This document shows, in pieces, positions 62,645-64,000 of a stretch of 64,000 nt of DNA (positions within the stretch are counted from its first letter, which is position 1; each line of letters starts with the position of its first letter). The notes below the pieces were generated by a model, which was not told the origin of the DNA, did no database searches, and worked only from the letters and a program-made list of their open reading frames with translations. Origin of the DNA: Rubrobacter marinus (GTDB lineage: Bacteria > Actinomycetota > Rubrobacteria > Rubrobacterales > Rubrobacteraceae); the NCBI RefSeq assembly GCF_011492965.1, contig NZ_CP045121.1:3658001-3722000 (forward strand). The letters run 5' to 3'. Made by a program: the position numbers and the translations under genes.

Positions 62645-63008
62645 CGCGCCGTCGGCGCGGCCCATGGCGACTTAGCCGGTGCGGCTGCCGACGTCGCTCG
62701 AGGTAGGGCGATCGTCCGGACAGTCCGAGTTTTTGGGCCGGGGTCCTTCGGGGCTCCGGCCCTTTCGCGCACCACGAGACGCGTAGAATGGGCGCGAGAT
62801 GAGCGAGCCGCGCCCCCACCTTAAAACCCTGGAGGAGATCGAGCCGACGTGCGTGCCCGGCCTCGTGGAGGTCCTCCGCACCGAGGGGATCGAGGGCGTC
62901 CGGTACGCTCCGTGGGACGCGACCTGCTGGCCGGTTGAGCGCCCGCCGACAAGAGGCGGCCCCCTCGGCGCGCCCGGGGCGGGGACCAGGAAGGCGCCTC
63001 GGGCGCGG
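62645..63008. other. intergenic region, possible short ORF
   Basis: An ATG at 62799 opens MSEPRPHLKTLEEIEPTCVP, which reads like coding sequence for about 45 residues before turning into antisense of the next gene. I do not call it as a gene. Confidence 0.25.
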
Positions 63009-63299
63009 TCAGGCCCCTTCGGTAGCGGAGCCTTCCACCCGGCCGTAGAACGCCTTCCAGGCCTCTATCACTTCCTCGTCGTCCGGGTAGACGAACCAGT
63101 GGGCGTCCGCCGCCGCCTCGAGCCTCGCAACCTTCAGGTCCGAGAACCCTCTTCCATTATTGCGGTGGTCGCGCAGCAACGCGAGCAGGATGGGGCGGGT
63201 CTCTCCCAACTCGCCCTCCGATAGGTGCCACCGTGCCGCCATCCGTGCAATATCGTCTACTCCAGGTAGCCCCGCAATGGTCCGAAGTATGCAATGCAC
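63009..63299 (-). CDS. small protein of unknown function
   Basis: A 96-residue protein (HWFVYPDDEEVIEAWKAFYG at the C-terminal side) that begins 20 nt after the PadR gene on the same strand. Its lower GC and normal residue mix support coding. No family recognised; it could be a PadR-operon partner. Confidence 0.5.
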   Translation of the reverse strand: MHCILRTIAGLPGVDDIARMAARWHLSEGELGETRPILLALLRDHRNNGRGFSDLKVARLEAAADAHWFVYPDDEEVIEAWKAFYGRVEGSATEGA

Positions 63300-63318
63300 C
63301 GGACCGTACGGTTCGAGC

Positions 63319-63660
63319 TTACGACCGCTCCCCAGCGTAGAGGTTGAAGAGGGCGTCGACGTGCCGCTGGTAGTCCTCCAGCGCCGCGATCCAGAGATCC
63401 AGGTACGCCTCCCCAGCGGCGGTGAGCGAGTACCTCCTGCGCGCCGGCCCGCCCTTTGAGGTCTCCCACTCGGACGTGCACCAGCCTTCCCTCTCCATCC
63501 TTCTGAGCGTCCGGTACAGCGTGCCGGGGTTTGTCGCCTCGGCCCCGAACCGCGTCAAGCGCCGCATCAGCTCGTACCCGTAGGACTCCTGCTCGCGCAG
63601 AGACGCCAGCACCACCGCCTCCAGCCAGTTTTTCGGGCGGGCCTCGACCTTCGGGGGCAC
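63319..63660 (-). CDS. PadR-family transcriptional regulator
   Basis: A 113-residue protein. VVLASLREQESYGYELMRRL and NPGTLYRTLRRMEREGWCTS are the PadR winged helix and recognition helix, RRRYSLTAAGEAYLDLWIAA leads into the dimerisation helix, which is short. Represses genes in response to phenolics or drugs in known cases. The target is unknown; neighbours are the two small genes on either side. Confidence 0.9.
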   Translation of the reverse strand: MPPKVEARPKNWLEAVVLASLREQESYGYELMRRLTRFGAEATNPGTLYRTLRRMEREGWCTSEWETSKGGPARRRYSLTAAGEAYLDLWIAALEDYQRHVDALFNLYAGERS

Positions 63661-63683
63661 CCCTCCTTCCGGCCCTCGCCCGT

Positions 63684-63998
63684 CTACGATGACCGCATTC
63701 CTTCGTCGGCGCTCTCCGCTTTGTGGGGGTTACCGCGTTCTTCCCCGGCCGGGCCGCCGTTCTCCTCGATCAGTTCGATGGCCCGCTGCGGGGTCGGTAT
63801 CTCTCGGACCCAGTAGGTGGTGTCCTTCACCTCGTGGGAGATCTCGAACGCCGGAGCGTCGGTCTTCCACGACCACGGGTAGGCCAGTATCGACACGACG
63901 CTGTCGTGTCCGACGACGAGGTGGTCGACGAATCCCGCGTCGAGCTTCCACCCGGCCTCTTCCATGGCCCTCTCTATGGCTTCACGGCTCATCGTCAC
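63684..63998 (-). CDS. small protein of unknown function, near the window edge
   Basis: A 104-residue protein (SREAIERAMEEAGWKLDAGF, then LVVGHDSVVSILAYPWSWKT). Start is GTG 63998 or ATG 63992; upstream sequence is outside the window, so it may be longer. Lies 23 nt before the PadR gene on the same strand. No family recognised. Confidence 0.5.
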   Translation of the reverse strand: MTMSREAIERAMEEAGWKLDAGFVDHLVVGHDSVVSILAYPWSWKTDAPAFEISHEVKDTTYWVREIPTPQRAIELIEENGGPAGEERGNPHKAESADEGMRSS

Positions 63999-64000
63999 CC

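Noticed and set aside
1..64000. CRISPR arrays, rRNA genes, insertion sequences
   Set aside because: No regularly spaced direct repeats, rRNA sequence (apart from the 14-nt match) or transposase genes were found.

Overview
The window is chromosomal DNA from a very GC-rich bacterium with actinobacterial traits. These include abundant GTG and TTG starts, overlapping GTGA start/stop junctions, ThyX, a DUF4325/winged-helix regulator, an ADP-forming acyl-CoA synthetase fused to a GNAT domain, and TATAAT-type promoters placed 6-8 nt before an ATG (leaderless mRNAs). My best guess is a Rubrobacter-like lineage; that is inference from gene content, not a database match.

Layout. 0.1-12.3 kb is a cell-surface region: an M15-like zinc peptidase, a glutaredoxin-like protein, three secreted subtilases, a sortase with two LPDTG-anchored substrates, and an N-acetylmuramoyl-L-alanine amidase. 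12.5-21.6 kb holds a GT-C-type membrane protein, a STAS protein, an ECF sigma factor with an atypical partner, an MscS channel, a nucleoside hydrolase, and a Pat-like protein acetyltransferase behind a palindrome. 21.8-27.5 kb has a 1442-residue PAS/GGDEF/EAL protein and a VIT/CCC1-type transporter behind another palindrome. 27.5-35.3 kb is lipoate and redox metabolism: lipA, a DUF4258/YgiT toxin-antitoxin-like pair, lipB, lpdA, mutM and a haem-oxygenase-like diiron protein. 35.4-38.3 kb has an operator-controlled protein of unknown function, a lipid kinase, moaD-moaE and a DUF202 protein. 38.3-42.4 kb has a Nudix hydrolase, a CPBP protease, and a divergent pair made of an HTH-citrate synthase facing cupin-citrate synthase across a palindromic operator.

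42.5-42.7 kb is non-coding but contains nested inverted repeats that predict a folded RNA of about 140 nt. 42.9-53.2 kb is mostly housekeeping (quinone oxidoreductase, cinA, yqeK, ydjM-like, Mut7-C, dut, metG, MFS, rhodanese, MerA-like flavoprotein). 53.3-57.3 kb has thyX, a group-2 sigma factor, a zinc-ribbon protein, a Rad52-like annealing protein and a DUF4325/winged-helix regulator. The last two carry the same 18-bp palindrome seen at 35.4 kb. 57.3-64 kb has a fused STAS-ATPase, a GNAT, a degenerate HD protein, a BLUF photoreceptor, tRNA-Lys(CTT) with an integrase relic beside it, a secreted protein and a PadR regulator.

Sequence quality. At least a dozen genes, including the essential metG, are broken by frameshifts. 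Every case I resolved is repaired by adding single G or C bases to short G/C runs, never by removing one, and the corrected lengths are multiples of three. I read this as deletion errors in the assembly, and I annotate these loci as single genes.
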